Origin: Meghimatium bilineatum
Lineage: Eukaryota; Mollusca; Gastropoda; Stylommatophora; Philomycidae
NCBI GenBank assembly: GCA_034231615.1
Contig: CM067311.1
Coordinates: 18,369,173 to 18,433,172, forward strand
Reading direction: 5' to 3'
Length of the DNA stretch: 64,000 bases
In this document: positions 1 through 15,000 of the stretch, piece after piece
Layout of the letters: each line of letters begins with the position of its first letter
Numbering within the stretch: the first letter of the stretch is position 1
Position numbers and translations under genes: made by a program
The notes under the pieces: model-generated
Told to the model about the DNA's origin: nothing
Seen by the model: the letters and a program-made list of their open reading frames with translations, nothing else
Databases searched by the model: none

Positions 1-57
1 TGTGCTTGTGAATGGTCTCTGTGTTATCCACACTCTGTTGGAAGTGCGAAGACAAGG
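1..57 (+). CDS. PPP6R3: PPP6R exon 1 (partial at window edge)
   Basis: Reading from base 2 gives [18 protein letters not shown], then GG of a split Gly codon before a GTATGA donor. In the family this segment is the helix ending in LLExRRP, just ahead of the second half of the SAPS domain. Base 1 is the third base of a codon begun upstream. The exon ends in phase 2, as the next one requires. Confidence 0.85.
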
Positions 58-3000
58 GTATGACTTTGTGTATTTGTTTACACGTCTTAACTTAGGTGAT
101 GATGTCTATCTGATGCCCAGATGAGTGTAAGATGGGGAGCAAAAGTACAGAAAATGGTCAGACAATGGGGATAAAAAGTGAACATAGAGAGAGAAGAATA
201 GTTTAACATCATGGCACTGTGGAGAGTTAGCAACTCAGCTGTTAAACTGTGCTACACTACAGATAGAGAGTCAGCAGCGGAGGTCTTAAACTATGCTACA
301 CTACAGAATGTTCTGAAATTCAATGATTGTCTATGACAGACAGCACAACACATAGAGATTATTAACCTACTTAACTCTTTCAGGACTTGATTATGTTTAG
401 GTTTGGACCAAATTAATTTTATACAATTTCCTTATATGTGTTTTTTATTGTATCACTTGACATACTAATATTGATAAATAGTGTATGTGTAATATGTCAT
501 TGGAAAGGGGAATGGATACAGAATATGAATATATAAGTACATTGATGGTATGTGATTACTTCACAAGGTTAGAGTTAGCCTTGGAAAGTAATAAAATATC
601 AAATCAAAGCCAGTATACTGGCGATTGGTCCTGTAGACCCATAGTATAAAGCCAGTATACTGGCGATTGGTCTGGAAAGAGTTAAGCTTGTTGGTCACTA
701 CAAATCTTAATCAACTTAACAACTAACAATAATTAATTTGCTTGCTTTCAGTGCAGAGTTGTCTGACCAGCTTCCAAATGGTGAAACAGACCGTTTCACA
801 CAGGGTATTAACAATGTCATAGCTGCCATTATTCCTCGACTAAAAGACTTCCATGACCTCTTAGTAAATCCTCCTAAGGTATGTCTGCAGTGATCATTAG
901 AAATTGGTTGTTGGTTATGAGCTGAAATTGAATTCCGGTATAGGTGTTTAGTCTCCTGCACCAGATGTTGAAGTTTATGCATGCTTATAGTGTTAGATGA
1001 ACGGACATTGTATGCGATTTCTTCACGTTTTATTCATTTTTTCAGTCTTTATTATATTAGTTTGGATATGAAACAACATATATACAACAGGAATAGGTAT
1101 TTAGGAGGTATTTATCAATGTTGTCACACATTGCTCAAGTATAAGGTGCATCAAGAAATTATTTTTTTACATGGAGTTTTGAGATGATTATTCTTCTCCC
1201 CCCCCCCCCCCCCAATTTTCTGCTTCACAACTGTCATATTATACATGAAATAACAAAAAAACATGATTATATTCATTATTCACTCCTTTTTTTACATGTG
1301 CAAAAATGATCTTGATATCTTTACAAACAAAAAAGTTATCATGTTTACCAAACACTCACCACAAATAATGCACATTGTCAGAAAAGATTCTGGGCCCAGG
1401 GGGGATATTGCGTAATTTTAATCTAGGGTCCTAGAGGTTAAATATTGTTGCATCAGTTGATTTGTTCCTAATCAAGTGCACATATTGTCATTGCTTTTAT
1501 GACTACTTCCAACCATCCACACTGCACTCTACACATCTACACCACAAATGTTATGGACAGTCACAAGCTACCTGCTCACAGCTAATGGGACTACATCATC
1601 ATCATGTCTACTTCACAATTACTCATACTTCTGTTTAGTATTGTATTTTTGTGACTTATAAGGTAGGCATGTTGAACAAATACAGAAAAGGAGGAAGAAT
1701 ATTACAGTGAAATAAAAGAAAAAACAAGTGTTAACATATTCTTTCCAGAATGTTGTTCTCCCAATAATCTCCCTGAATATCTCTCTATTTTGGGCCATGC
1801 AGCTTGCATTTCCTAACGACGTATTCATGTTATCTTTAATATCGTCATTCCATCTTCTTGGTCTGCCCTTTCTTCGATTTCTCCATTGAGAATTTTGAGG
1901 CACAATATTCCTGTAGGTTGCCATTTCTTTCGGGAAGAAACAACTGCTAATCAAACACCATAGAGTTCATTCTCAACATTCATTAGCATGCATTCTCAAC
2001 AGCCATTTTGACAAAAGAGTTGGTTCTTGATTTTGACAAAAAAGAGTTGCAGTAAAACAAAAATAAAAACCATGATATTGCAGTGAGATAATCAATAATT
2101 CAAAGAATGGGACGCTCCAGTAAAACCTTGTACCATATACAAATATTATATATGTGTATATGTTACCTTGTTTTACTGCAGTCTCCCATATTGTATATGC
2201 TTACATGGTACATTATTTTACAGCAGTCTCCCATTCATTCAATGGATATATAATCTACATAATTTGTTGATTAGTTGGTTCTGATTCAGCTACTCTTCTG
2301 CCAGGACATCAGCTCTTTTGGTGTGACTCCTGCATTACCAGGATGATAGATCCATGGGATACTTTGGACGTTGTTGAGAATAATGACCAATTCCTTTCTT
2401 ATGCACTTTTTTGTCTTGCACAGCATGCCCTGAGAGTGATATAATTGTATGTGTTTGTGGTTACGTTATCTATCAAGTGAGATCTGCTGTCACTGTCCTT
2501 ATCTCCATTCTTGGTGACTATATATGATAGGTTGACTAACAAGAAATTGAACAATATGCTTATTAATTTTCTTGCCATATGGCGAGGAGGTATAGTGTTC
2601 ACATTAGACAGCCAAGGTAGCAGGTTCAAACCTCTTAGCATGTAACTATGCATCAGGACCATTAATAAAACAATGGCAAGCTACTGAATATATTTATATT
2701 GCCTAAAATTCACCGCAGCCAATAAATGCTGGGTTGATGTCTATGTCTTGAGTAGGATATGCTACCAACTTAAGAATAGTTCTATTTAGATATACTTCAG
2801 CTGTTTTCATTTTTAATCCATGTGGTACCCATATTTATTTATTGTGTATCTTTTTCATTGATCAGCAATGTTACAGTAGTATGCCTACCACATTTGGGTG
2901 CCTAGATCCACCACTTGGTAATACTAGACTACAAGTAGCAAAACTGGTCACTGCACTGGTTGGAGCCAACATGCATCAAGTTAATGTAGAGTTGACTTCA

Positions 3001-6000
3001 CTTGGGACCATATCAACTTTACTGGTAGGTTTCACTGTACCCTGGACTTAATGAATGAAGAATCTTATCAGAAACTTTGTTGTGTGTGTAACCCAGTTTC
3101 AGTAATTTGTGATATTTTTTTTAATATAACTTTATATTATTCCTTCAGTGTTTTAAATCTTTTTGAAATGTAATTTTTAAAATTCTAATTTTGTACATTC
3201 TGCAGTGGAATCCCTCCATATAACAAATTTCCTTCTTTAACAATTCTCGAAATCCCTAATTAAATTTATTCTTTATTGATTTTATTGTATAAAACAAATT
3301 GCTGTTATATCTTACATATTTTGTATGTCTGGACCATTGTCATTGTGTTATAATGGGATTTAACTGTATTAATCTTATTAATACACTGTAATAGACTATT
3401 AGCAAATTAAAAAAACACAATTTCCCCACTGCTATATGATTATTTTTTTGACAATTTACATTTTTTTTCCTCAGCGATTATTTCCATTGGCTATAATTAT
3501 CCAGTAGATGGAGATGTCAGTATTTATTTTGCAGGGTTGTAATTATGGGAAAAGACTGGAAAAGGGACTAGGGTTAGGACTTGTTATCGGTCACAAACTT
3601 ACTATTACATGGGCATTTTGTATCTAGATCTCAGCCGACAGTCAGTGACGTTGCAAGGAGCCATAATAGAATGCAAATATTAGTTATCTCCTCTGTATAG
3701 GTTTTGCCTCGAAGCACTGCACACCAATGAGAGTTGGAGTCTTGTGAGAATGAAATTAGAGAAACAATTGCACAAATGTATGCAAGAGTTCTATTGCTCA
3801 TAATTCCTGGTGATAAAAAGAAACATGTAAAAATTAGTAATGGAAAGCATGGCTGCGGGAAAATGGTAACTCAATACAAAGATTGAAATTTCAGAGTTTT
3901 TAACTCTTTCTCTACCGATTTCCCTATTGTTCACCTAATTATCAATATGAGAATTTGGTTCTTGTTTGGGACATGCCTCCCTATTTGATTATTTCCCTTG
4001 GCTATGTTTATCATTTATTAATTTAAATATAAATTGATTTAGGGTTAGTTATGTAAAACACAATTCTCCTAACTCTAAAATAATTAATATTTAAATTAAT
4101 TAGTGATAGAATTTCAAAAATGTGTTTGCTGTTAAATTGTTTGTCTTATCACACCCAGAATTGGCAGATCAAAAGAAAAATTAACAGTCTCACATGAAAC
4201 TATATCAAAAATAATTTAATACTTATATATTTTAAAATATGAATTGTCAAACAACAGAATGTGGGGAAACAAACATTTTCTTACTTTGGGGTGCTGCTTT
4301 TTGGAATAATTAAGATGAAAATATTGAGCTATTTTCTCAAATCTCCTTTTTCCCAAACAGGTTGATATTCCTGAAACATTGAATCCCATTATTTGAACTC
4401 CAATACTTGCAATTCTCAGGCAGAATATGTATGCCTATAAAAATATAAATATATAAAAAATATTTTTACTTCATTGGCAGTTACAAATGTCCAGTCATTA
4501 TTTCTTTCTTGCTTGTTTGTGACATTATGTTACACATAAATTTATCTGGTGGACTGCAAATTTATAAATCTACATTGAAAATGAGGCTAAAGTATTCATA
4601 ACGCATAGCACTCATCAAGATTATGTACAGGGCCAACATTACACAATTCTGCCATCTGCTTCATCTCGACCAGGAAGGAAGCGAGATTTAATGCTAACAG
4701 TTTTGCCACTTTTTTCCACCCGGAAGAAAATGTTTGGTTTTAACTATTTACTGTAGTTACAAAGGTGCCTAGCGACATTCGCAATTCTGCTACCACAATG
4801 TTGAACGGAATACACCCGGAAGTGTGTTTATTTGTGCCAATAGCGTGCTGAACATACAGATATTACATTGGAGTTAAACAGTCATAGTGTGGTATATTTA
4901 CTAAGTGTTTTTTGATTTCCAGATGTTGAATGCACAACTAACAATGCACATCCACAGTATGATTAATTGTTTGTTTCAGGACTTGTACTTCAAATATGAA
5001 TGGAATAATTTTTTACATACACAAGTAGAACAGTGCCTTCTCATCATATTAAATAATGGACCAATAGAGATAGATGGCAGGATTCAGCATCCATTGTTAA
5101 CACAGGTAATTCTAAATACTTTTTATATTTACTATGTAAATAAACATGCATGTACACCAGTATGTTACCGAGACCCGACAGGAAAACAAAAGTCAGTACC
5201 TGATGAGCTCAGGCATAAATGGGACACGGTTGTTAAACTTCAGAACTTTTCAAGTCCTGAGTGCTCCTAAACGCTTGGGGAGATTCTGACTTGGATGAGA
5301 GGTTCACAATATCTTGGCTAAGAAGATGAAAGAAAAGGTTCAGTACCCAATGAGCACAGGCTTATTGCGTCTAATTACACAAGGCAAGTTTACTGGCTGC
5401 AGAACACCTTGTGAGAGATAGACGTGAACGACAATTGTCTTGACGAAGAGTTAATGTACACACTTGCCCTGTCGACAGATAGGCAGGCTAGGGAAGCCAC
5501 TACCTAAATTAAAGGAAGCATGGCAAAAATGGATGTGCTGGGTCTTGGATGTCCGGTCCACAGAGTGAGACAACCGAGGTGCAAATAACACATTTCTGCT
5601 GTGGAACTTGCAGTACAACGTACTTCACTCTTCCCAACAGAAATCACATGATTATTTGTGGTGGTTATCAGACAGCGAATGTATCTGAGAACAAAGAATA
5701 AGGAAACTGACCTACCCCTGCATGTCTTTAAAGGGACATACTGTTCTGAATTACATCCTGCCAGTCTGCAAGAGAATGAATACAGAAGAAGAAGATATAC
5801 ATTATTTTGCTTTTATTATAATGTGTTTTTTCTTGCTGATTATTTCTTGAATAAAAATAAAAGTTATCCACTTTGTCTACTCTTCCACACAGTTATTCTC
5901 TCAGTATAACTTGCTACAAAAACTACTTACAGAGTGGGAAGGAAATGAGCAACAGCAGTAAGTTCAACATTACCAAATGTGTATACAGTTAAATCTTAAT

Positions 6001-9000
6001 TGTCCTATATTGTTAACATTATTGGAAAAGTTGGTGATAAACTTACAGATTTGGTTATTATTTATGTAGTTGTGATTGGAATTGTGATTCATCAATATTC
6101 ATACCACTACCTAAGAAGCCCAGGGCTGTGGACTGTACATAATATAGAACAATAAGTCTAATGAGCCATCTAACTCAAATACTTCTCAAGATAATACATG
6201 AAAGAATTAAGAACAAGATAGACATGGAGGTCGGTGAAGAACAATTCGGTTTTAGGAAAAACAAAGGAACCAGAGAAGCTATACTGAGTATCCGGCTAGT
6301 GATAGATAAATATATAGAAGTCCAAAAAAGTATCTATATTTGCTTCATAGACTACAGCAAGGCCTTTGACAGAGTCCAACATGAAAAATTAATCAAATGT
6401 CTTCAAGAAATAGGCATAGATGGAAAAGACATCAGGCTGATTAGAAATATATATTGGGAACAAACTGCATCAATAAGGTGTGAAAACAGCTACTCACCGT
6501 ACATAGAAATAAGAAGAGGGGTAAGACAAGGATGCATTTTATCACCAAGCCTATTTAATATCTACACAGAGAATATCTTTAAAAATATAGAAGAAATACC
6601 AGGACTTAAGATCAATGGGAAAATAATAAACAACATTAGATATGCAGATGACACTGTTCTTTTAGCAGAAAGTGAACATGAACTACAAAGACTAATAAAT
6701 CAAGTCAATAAATCAAGTAATGAATATGGACTGGATATAAACATTCAAAAAACAAAAACCATGATAATCAGCAAAAACACAGAAGAACAGGAGGTAAACA
6801 TAAACATACAGGGAGAGAAACTACAACAAGTAAAACAGTATCAATATCTTGGACACATAGTCACAAATGATGGCAGATGTGAAACAGAAGTTAAAAGGAG
6901 AATAGGAATGGCTAAAAGTACCTTCAATGACATGAGGAAATTATTAATATCTAAACAAATTAGAAACAAGTTAAAAATGAGAATTATAAAATGCTACATC
7001 TATTCCATATTAATGTATGGCTCAGAAACATGGACACTAAATAAACAATTAGAAGACAAAATTGATGCCTTTGAGATGTGGGTATATAGAAGAATAGGGA
7101 GAACATCATGGAAAGAGAAGAAAACAAATAAAGAGGTGCTAAAAACACTTAATATGAAGAAAGAACTACTAAGAGAAATAAAGATTAGGCAAATAAAATA
7201 CTTTGGACACATTAAAAGACATGACACCCTATTGAAGACCTTACTTGAGGGTAAAGTCAAAGGGAAGCGAGCAAGAGATAGGCAGAGATACAAGTGGGAG
7301 AGTAACATTACACGATGGACAGGTTACAGTCTAGCAGAGTGCACCACCAAGACAAGAGACAGGAGATGTTGGAGATACGTTGCAGCCAACCTTCGTTGCG
7401 GAGACGGCACTTGATGATGATGATTGGAATAGATGCTCTAAGAGCTGCGGCAGTGTAAAGTCACTCAATTTTTGACCATGTGACCTAAATATCCAGGTCA
7501 ATCGTAGTCAAGACAACAAACTTCCTGGTTCACGCCCACCACCAGAAAATGAGTACCATGACTCGTGTGGGTAGGTTGAGAAATATTGCCATTACTGTTA
7601 AGTGCTGAAGTCAGGTGGTATATGGTCAACCGCTGGCCTAGTGGCGGAGCACTTATGGGAAATCGATAGGTAATAACTGTAATGAAAAAACTAATCCAGC
7701 AGGCGTAATACAGAAAAGCATAATGAAGATGTGCTAATCACTAGTAACAGTCATGATTTCCGTGTGCTACCAGGTGATTAGCAAAACATCAATACTCTTT
7801 TCCATGTTTTGACGTATGGGGAAAAGTGTGTTGTGATGCTGATTAACTCTATTACCCTTTTCCTAAAAGGAGTATTTAACAGCTGTTTCAATACATCTCT
7901 TGTAGAAAAATGTAATTTTATTTAAATGTAATTTTAGGGTTTAATAGTAGTTTTACATTGAACAATACACAGAATCAATGTTTTTATCAAAATATCTTTA
8001 TCAGGATGGAATCACAAAATCTTGATAAAGGTGTTTTGGTCAAAACATCAATCCTGTTCATTGTAAAACTATTTAATCCTTTTTATATATTTATTTTCAA
8101 TATTTACTAAAGCACACGGACAGTTTTACTGCATTCTTCCATTTGACATGATGCAAGACCACTAATGAAGAAATCATTCCAAGAACTAAATACCAGTAGA
8201 GATAGAAAGAAACGGCCCTAGGGATGGATAGTACACACATTAAGAAGGCTGTGTAAGACATGCATTGTATTGGAATCCACAGAAAGATTAAAAGAAGAGC
8301 AAGAAATACTAGGAGGAAAGAATCAGATACAGACAGAGAGGGTTGGATGGCACATGAAAAGAATTGGAAGCAATAACTTAGGGTAGAAAAATAAGGATAG
8401 GTTTGTTGAGAGGGCCTATGCTAATAACACCAGTCAATAAATGTGAAGCCACAATTAGCATCACAAATTTTATGACAGGTGAAATCAAAGAAATATCCCT
8501 TCCTAGCACCAAAGTTATGGGATTATGTTGTGGTGGTCAGTGCTTATAAGAAATTAGGAGCTTCTGTATGGATTTATAGATATTAGGATTTGCCACATCA
8601 CAGTAATGGTTGTAAACGTAAACATTGATGGGAGTTCCCTTACAGTAAATTGTGTAGTTATACCGGTGAAGATAGTCTCAAGAATGTGAAAACAAGTTTT
8701 CACTGGTAAAGCGTAAAATGTGTAGAAAAAATTCCTATACCCTAAAAGAACTCTCAGCAATATTTGTTTGCAATCAACTCTAACCTCGAAGTGACAAATC
8801 CCATAGCATCTCCTTTGGATCTGTGGTCAGGGCTAGTCAACCAGAGAAGATCCTTCTTGACCACTGTGTGATGATCCCGGGCAGGTCACAAAAAGGTAGT
8901 CAGGTTAAGATTGAGAGATTGTAAAGCGTAGGAAACCTGTTATTCATCTTTTTTTTGCATTCACCCTCAAACTACTCCTGTGAAACAGGATCTCATGAGC

Positions 9001-12000
9001 AAACAATGCTTTAAAATATGGTTTACAGTTTGGCTCCAATAACTGCGCATTTCATCTTGACACATACAACTTCTGGTTGATATTGGGAGATCACTTTTAT
9101 TGTCTATGGAATATAGTAGCCAAAACCTCCTTAGTCACTTCTTATATATCAAATTGTTATCGATATTTGCTGAACATGTGCATGTCCCTCAACTCATGTG
9201 CAGCTTGCCACTCAGAAAGGCAGGGCTGAAGTTGGATGTGTTGGACAACATGGTGCAGGTATGACAACCACACTGATAACAACACATTCTGTTCTCCTAC
9301 TAACCAGAACAAATTTGAGAGCCAATAATACCAAAAACAAGAATCATATCAATATTTAATAAATGTTGTAATGATCTCTTTAGCACATCTGCCTTATTAA
9401 TTGAAAATGTTTTTTACAAGATTGTTTTTCTATTTGAAGGAGTGCAAAGAATGGTTTGAGGCGAGGTTTTATGGGCCACCTAACGAAAATTGCAAACTCA
9501 ATATCAGGGCTTTTAGAAAAAAGTGACACGAATTTGATAAAGGAACAATTCAGTGGTAAGTTCATACTTCCTTATTCAAATTAACTAAAGTTTTATGTTT
9601 TTTACTGTTTTGCTTTTTGGTTTGATAGCATATTTATCATGTGTTGTGAAACCACAGAAAGGGGATAAAATGGTACATGGACTTTCCATGTTTTCTGTAA
9701 GGTGCAACTGAAGTTAACTTACCTCATCTCATAGAAAATTAACATGCTGTGCAGCTCAACCATGTTACGCAGAAAAATGTAAATATAGCAAATTTGATAT
9801 AAAATAACAATAAAATGTACATCGAAATGGTTAAAATCACAAAAAATGGTCAAAGTTTTACTAGAAAGAACCAGAAAGGTAATCGCAGCTGCATATGTTT
9901 CAAGAGCACAGAGGTCATCCCAAAATTTATCCTCAGAAAGGTACTGCTCAAATAAAGAGCATTTTTAGACCTGGAATCCTATATTCTCATGGAGGACAGT
10001 GTTAGGTCTGTATTTATTTGCTAATGATTGACCTATGCATTATGTGCTGCTGTTCTTACTTTCCTAGATCTGCTACTCATTTCATTAGGCTCGGATGATC
10101 TAGGAGCCATTGGTGAATTAAAAATATTTGAAATCGTCCAGCAAAGTGCATTTAGGGAGATTTTTGAATATGATAATATCTTCCAGTTTGCGACCATTTA
10201 ACCAAATGCTCATGGGACCTTGCTGATATAAGAGATATATAGCATCTGCTTAACACCAGTTACTAAGTGGTCTACCACTAATATTTATTGGTGAATTTTG
10301 TAGTGCCTCCGATATTCTTGGTTCCAGGTAAATGTGAAAATTTACTGTGGAAAGCATGCAGCTTTTGACACACTCATATGTCTGTGTGAAAAATTTGCCA
10401 ATGTCATTATGTGTGAAAATAGCATGGTTTGCATCTGGAGAAATGCAGAAAATAGCCAACGACTGGAAGGAATCTTAAATTGATATTTTTGTTTCCTTTG
10501 TGTTGCTTAGTGTCGCTGGTTCCCAGAAGGGGTGCAAAGAACAGTAACTAAAGAGGGGATGAGGTTGGCTGTTGCTGAATTCAGTTGTCAGGTTGAAAAG
10601 TAAGATATTGCAGCCACAAATATCTCACATTCTAGTTAAGTAGTTCTGAATTTGTTGACAACTTTAAAGCTAGCATTAAAATATTGGAAATTTTCTAGAA
10701 GTCCCTGGATGCACTAGACGTGAATGCATTAGTATAGGAAGAACTTGTCAGAAACAAATGTATACCATGACAGAGTGCATTGTGCTGAGTATATCTTGCT
10801 AATTTGCAGGAGAACAAATGAAGAAGATTGTAGTACTATTTGTCACAATCTTATTTCTTCAGTTTTCAGACCTACATTCAGCTGGATTTGTTTTTGATAA
10901 GTTCTTCCTATTCTAATGCATTAATGTCAAGTGTATCCAGAGACTATGGTACTTCTAGAAATTTTCTAAGATGTTAATGCTAGCATTAAGTTGCCAACAG
11001 ATCCATTTCTACATGACTAGCAATTTGAGAAATTTGAATACAAGAATAACCATGAAATGTATTGTTTGCTGTATGTAAAATCTTTAGTAATCTCCTCAGG
11101 GCTTTCACAAGATGTCAGAGATAAGTGGGGAGTATTTGTGGCTGGTCCTTTGGCAGAAGTGAATAAAAAGAATATGATAGAATTGGTAAGTGATTTTTGT
11201 GTATGTTTAAATATAATACATACATTGTTTCATTAATCCTTGTACAGTTAATTCTGTTTGGGCCAAAGATGATACTCTAGGCAGTAATCATTGCTTTCTA
11301 TATTGAATGTCGTGCTACAAGTTGCTGTAGTTTTGTCCAATATTGAGTTTTCTCTTTTGAATATTCTGCTTAGAGTATCTTCTGGCCAAACTACTTGTTT
11401 TTTTCCCTTTTCCTTCCACATGATGGTCTAATGGATGAAACATCCATTCTAAGTACATGTCCAGCATCTTATAAAATGTGGCATAAATTCTTGTTTTGTA
11501 TCTTCCCTCTGTGAATTGCCTGTTTTAAATAAAATATGTCCATTAGAATCCTTGTATAGAGACATGAGAATGAACTCAATGACTCCTTGAAATTTATAGA
11601 AGTTCAGGCAACTACATTGAAAAGTATGAGTAGGAAGAGTAAATGCTAGTCTTGTTTGTATAGTCATTATAGAAGGCAGTGGAAGAACAAGAATTCACAA
11701 ATTGTTCTGCCAATGTTGGATGTATTGAACCATTGGTGCAAATAAAATAGTGAAACAGCACATTGACATTCTCTGGACTATATGCTGTAGGAAATTTACT
11801 AGGCTCGTGAAAGATTAAGTGGGAGTTTAGGACTGAACTAAAGAAATTTATTAATATAATTAACTGACTAGATAAAGATGTATTGTAATATAGTTTTTGA
11901 ACTGGTCCTGCAGGCTTCATCTGTTGTGATGCTCATAATCCTGCTTATTAGCTGGAATATACCAAGAAAATAGCCAACTCATTTGAACTCTTCAATGCAG

Positions 12001-15000
12001 TAACGAAGTTTATATGTATATATATATATATATATATTTATATATTGCTACTAGGCCTATTTTGCCTGATGTCATTTCATAACAAAGCTAACATGTTTAT
12101 ATCTTCTTCTTTGAAAAACACTTAAATTCCCAACAGTTCCTCATCATTAGAAACTCAATCCATAAGAGTTTCACTGAAATGGCTTCCACTTCAATTCGAT
12201 TTGCAATTATTGGAACATGACTAAAAATTAAAAATATACTCTAATTTACAATCTGCTTTGCACATGACCTTGTCAGAAAATGGAGTTCGATTATTGCCAG
12301 CACATTTTTGTATTTTTGTGGATTAAAAAGCTAAACATTACTGTTTATCATAGCTATTAAACTGCATAGCAATTTTACTACCTTTCAAGCTACCGTTAAA
12401 CGCAAAAGAGATATTTTTGTGTTTTTATGCATGGATAGTGTAAATGTTAAGTATGCATTTTGGTTATTGTTTTTTTGCCAGATGAGAGGTCATCCTCTTG
12501 CCTCCAGCAGTGAGGATGATGATGCGGACTTCAAAGACATTCCTTTCCCCCAAGATACAGCTATGCAGCAGGTGAGAAAGATTGTGTGGCTGCTTGGGTA
12601 ATAACTCGCAAGCAGAACGCCCATTTGTTGCCAGGGCTCAAAGGGTGATCAAAGAATAGCAACACTATTTACCTTCCTCGCATGTCATTAGACGTTACTA
12701 AGGAGGAAATAGGGTGGAGTTGACAGTTCTATCCCATATCAAAATGACCAAGAAGTCATGCTGAGGTCGGATGTGTCAGGACGAAAGATGTAGTTATCTC
12801 AGCAAAGCTGTAAACAATGATACAATGCATTCTGCTCTCAGGACTACCTGAATTAATATTCTGTTAATCTGCAGGAGTTTGAAAACGAATGCAGAAGAAA
12901 AGGGCAAACAGAATACTAAGAGTTGTACATAATAGTGTGGCTACATGAGTATTAGTTTAAAAGTAAAGTACTAGTAAGAGATTGTACATCATTGTGTGAT
13001 TATGTATCCGGAGCTTGTAGATTGTATGGCTGCTTGAATATTATAGTCCGTTCAGATTCGTTTGCCGAGATGTTATGATTTATAATTCAAAAAGTTCTTG
13101 ATGATTTCACATGAATTTTGGCATACGTTGTTAAAATGTCCATGTCGCGAAAACATATGTGTTACTTGATGTCTAGCTGTAACGGTTATTTGAAAGCGGC
13201 GAATTCTTTTGATGTTTGCCCATGTAAATATTATTTCGACCATAAACAAAATATTTTACAGTAATCTAGTGCAATGATGACCCATAGGCGTGTCCACAAA
13301 ATTTTACATGGTGGCAGGTGTAAAAAAATTTAAAATATATCTTTTGTTCGTAGAGTCAATTTGATATTGTTCCATGCTCTTGGTGTGAGTTTCACAAATG
13401 TTGTCGCTGCCTTTGAAATAAGTACATATATTTCTTCATGTAAGGAAATTTTGTCTGTAATAGTTGATCCAAGATATCTGAACTTCTGTATTGAATCAAG
13501 CGGGCTAATTTTTATAAGTAATGGTTGATGGTTTGCTTATAACATTTTTTTGAATTGCTTGGGTGGTATTGAGCAATGAAATGTTTTACAAATCAACTTG
13601 TAAATTTTGCAAATCAAACTTTTTTTAGTGTAGACTTAATCAGAGTAATGATCATTTATAATCAGACGAGTCAAATAGGTCGATTACTGTTTTCGGCTGA
13701 ACAAACAACAAACCTTCCTTTTTCCAATATTCCTCTTCTTGGCGTAACACATGATCCTCACATTTCACCCAGTAGTCTTTATGTATATTTGATAGAGCCT
13801 GATTTGTAAGTGTCTCAATATCACATAATTTGAAAGTTGTATTTGTAGATGCTACGTGTCCTTTAACTTTTGCCCAAATTAGCTCTATAGGATTTAAGTG
13901 TGCATGATATGGAGGTAGTCTCAAACATCTATGACCATGTTCTTCAATTAACTTGTCTATTTTAAATATCTTTGTTCGTTGTGTCTGTTTTACAAGGTTA
14001 AGCAATTCGGGTTTCAAGTACCTGTCGGTAACTGGTATGTGTTCTTTTATGAGCCACGTTTTGATTGCATCTTTTGTACTTGATGATGTTGGGATTCTAT
14101 CTTCTACGTTATGGTATGAAGCATTGTCCATTATCAGACAAGAAGGTCTATCTAATATTGGAAGAATACTTTTTTCGATCCAGTCTTCGAATATGTGCCC
14201 ATTCATTTCGGAGTGGTAGTCTCTATTGTCAATGGATTTTGAAATGAAAATTAGATGAGCATTCTGCAACAACCCATTATGTCTGCTACCTGCATGTGCA
14301 ACTATCAAACGTTGCCCTTTACTACTTGGTACTGATCTTTTCATACTTCCATCTGCTAACTGCCATTCCTTTTCATTTGTATGATGAGCGTTGATCCAAG
14401 TTTCATCTAAATACACAATATCATAACCATTCTCGCGCATTCCCTTCACTTCACGTAAATACTTGCTTCTAAGAGCTACCAGATGTGGCTTTTCACAAAT
14501 AATGTTTTTTCCACCAGCATACTTTCTAAAGGTGAAGCCTGCATTTCTTACAGTTTTCCATAATAAAGTTTTTGATATTTCAATGTCGTTATTAGTTTTC
14601 AGCCAAATCTTCAACTTTCTAAGTGTCACTTCTTCGTTTTTATCAAACATTCTACATATTTCTCTTTTTACTAGGTCCTTATCGAAACTGTCTATCTTTT
14701 CTTTCCTTCCTTGCTTTCGTGAATTTGTTGGCAATAAATATCCGCTTGCTTCCACTATTCGATCAAATGAACGTTTACACAAACCTAAAATATGCATTGT
14801 TCTCTTCTCAGGATTTGATAAAGAACAATAAAGATGTCCCTTTTTACGCTCTCTGCAGAAGTATTGATAAATCTTTATAGCAATGTTATGCTCAGTAAAA
14901 TATTTCGCTTTCAGATTCATTCTCACATAGACTTGCAGAAGGTAATATGCTTAGTGCCGCCTACTTTCTGTAAATATTGAGACGTGCCTCTGACTTGTGA

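Noticed and set aside
9202..9258. Apparent extra PPP6R exon with AG and GT borders
   Set aside because: The sequence is part of a repeated S1L block, the translation has no match to the SAPS family, and exon 5 at 5893-5957 already fills the gap with correct phase.
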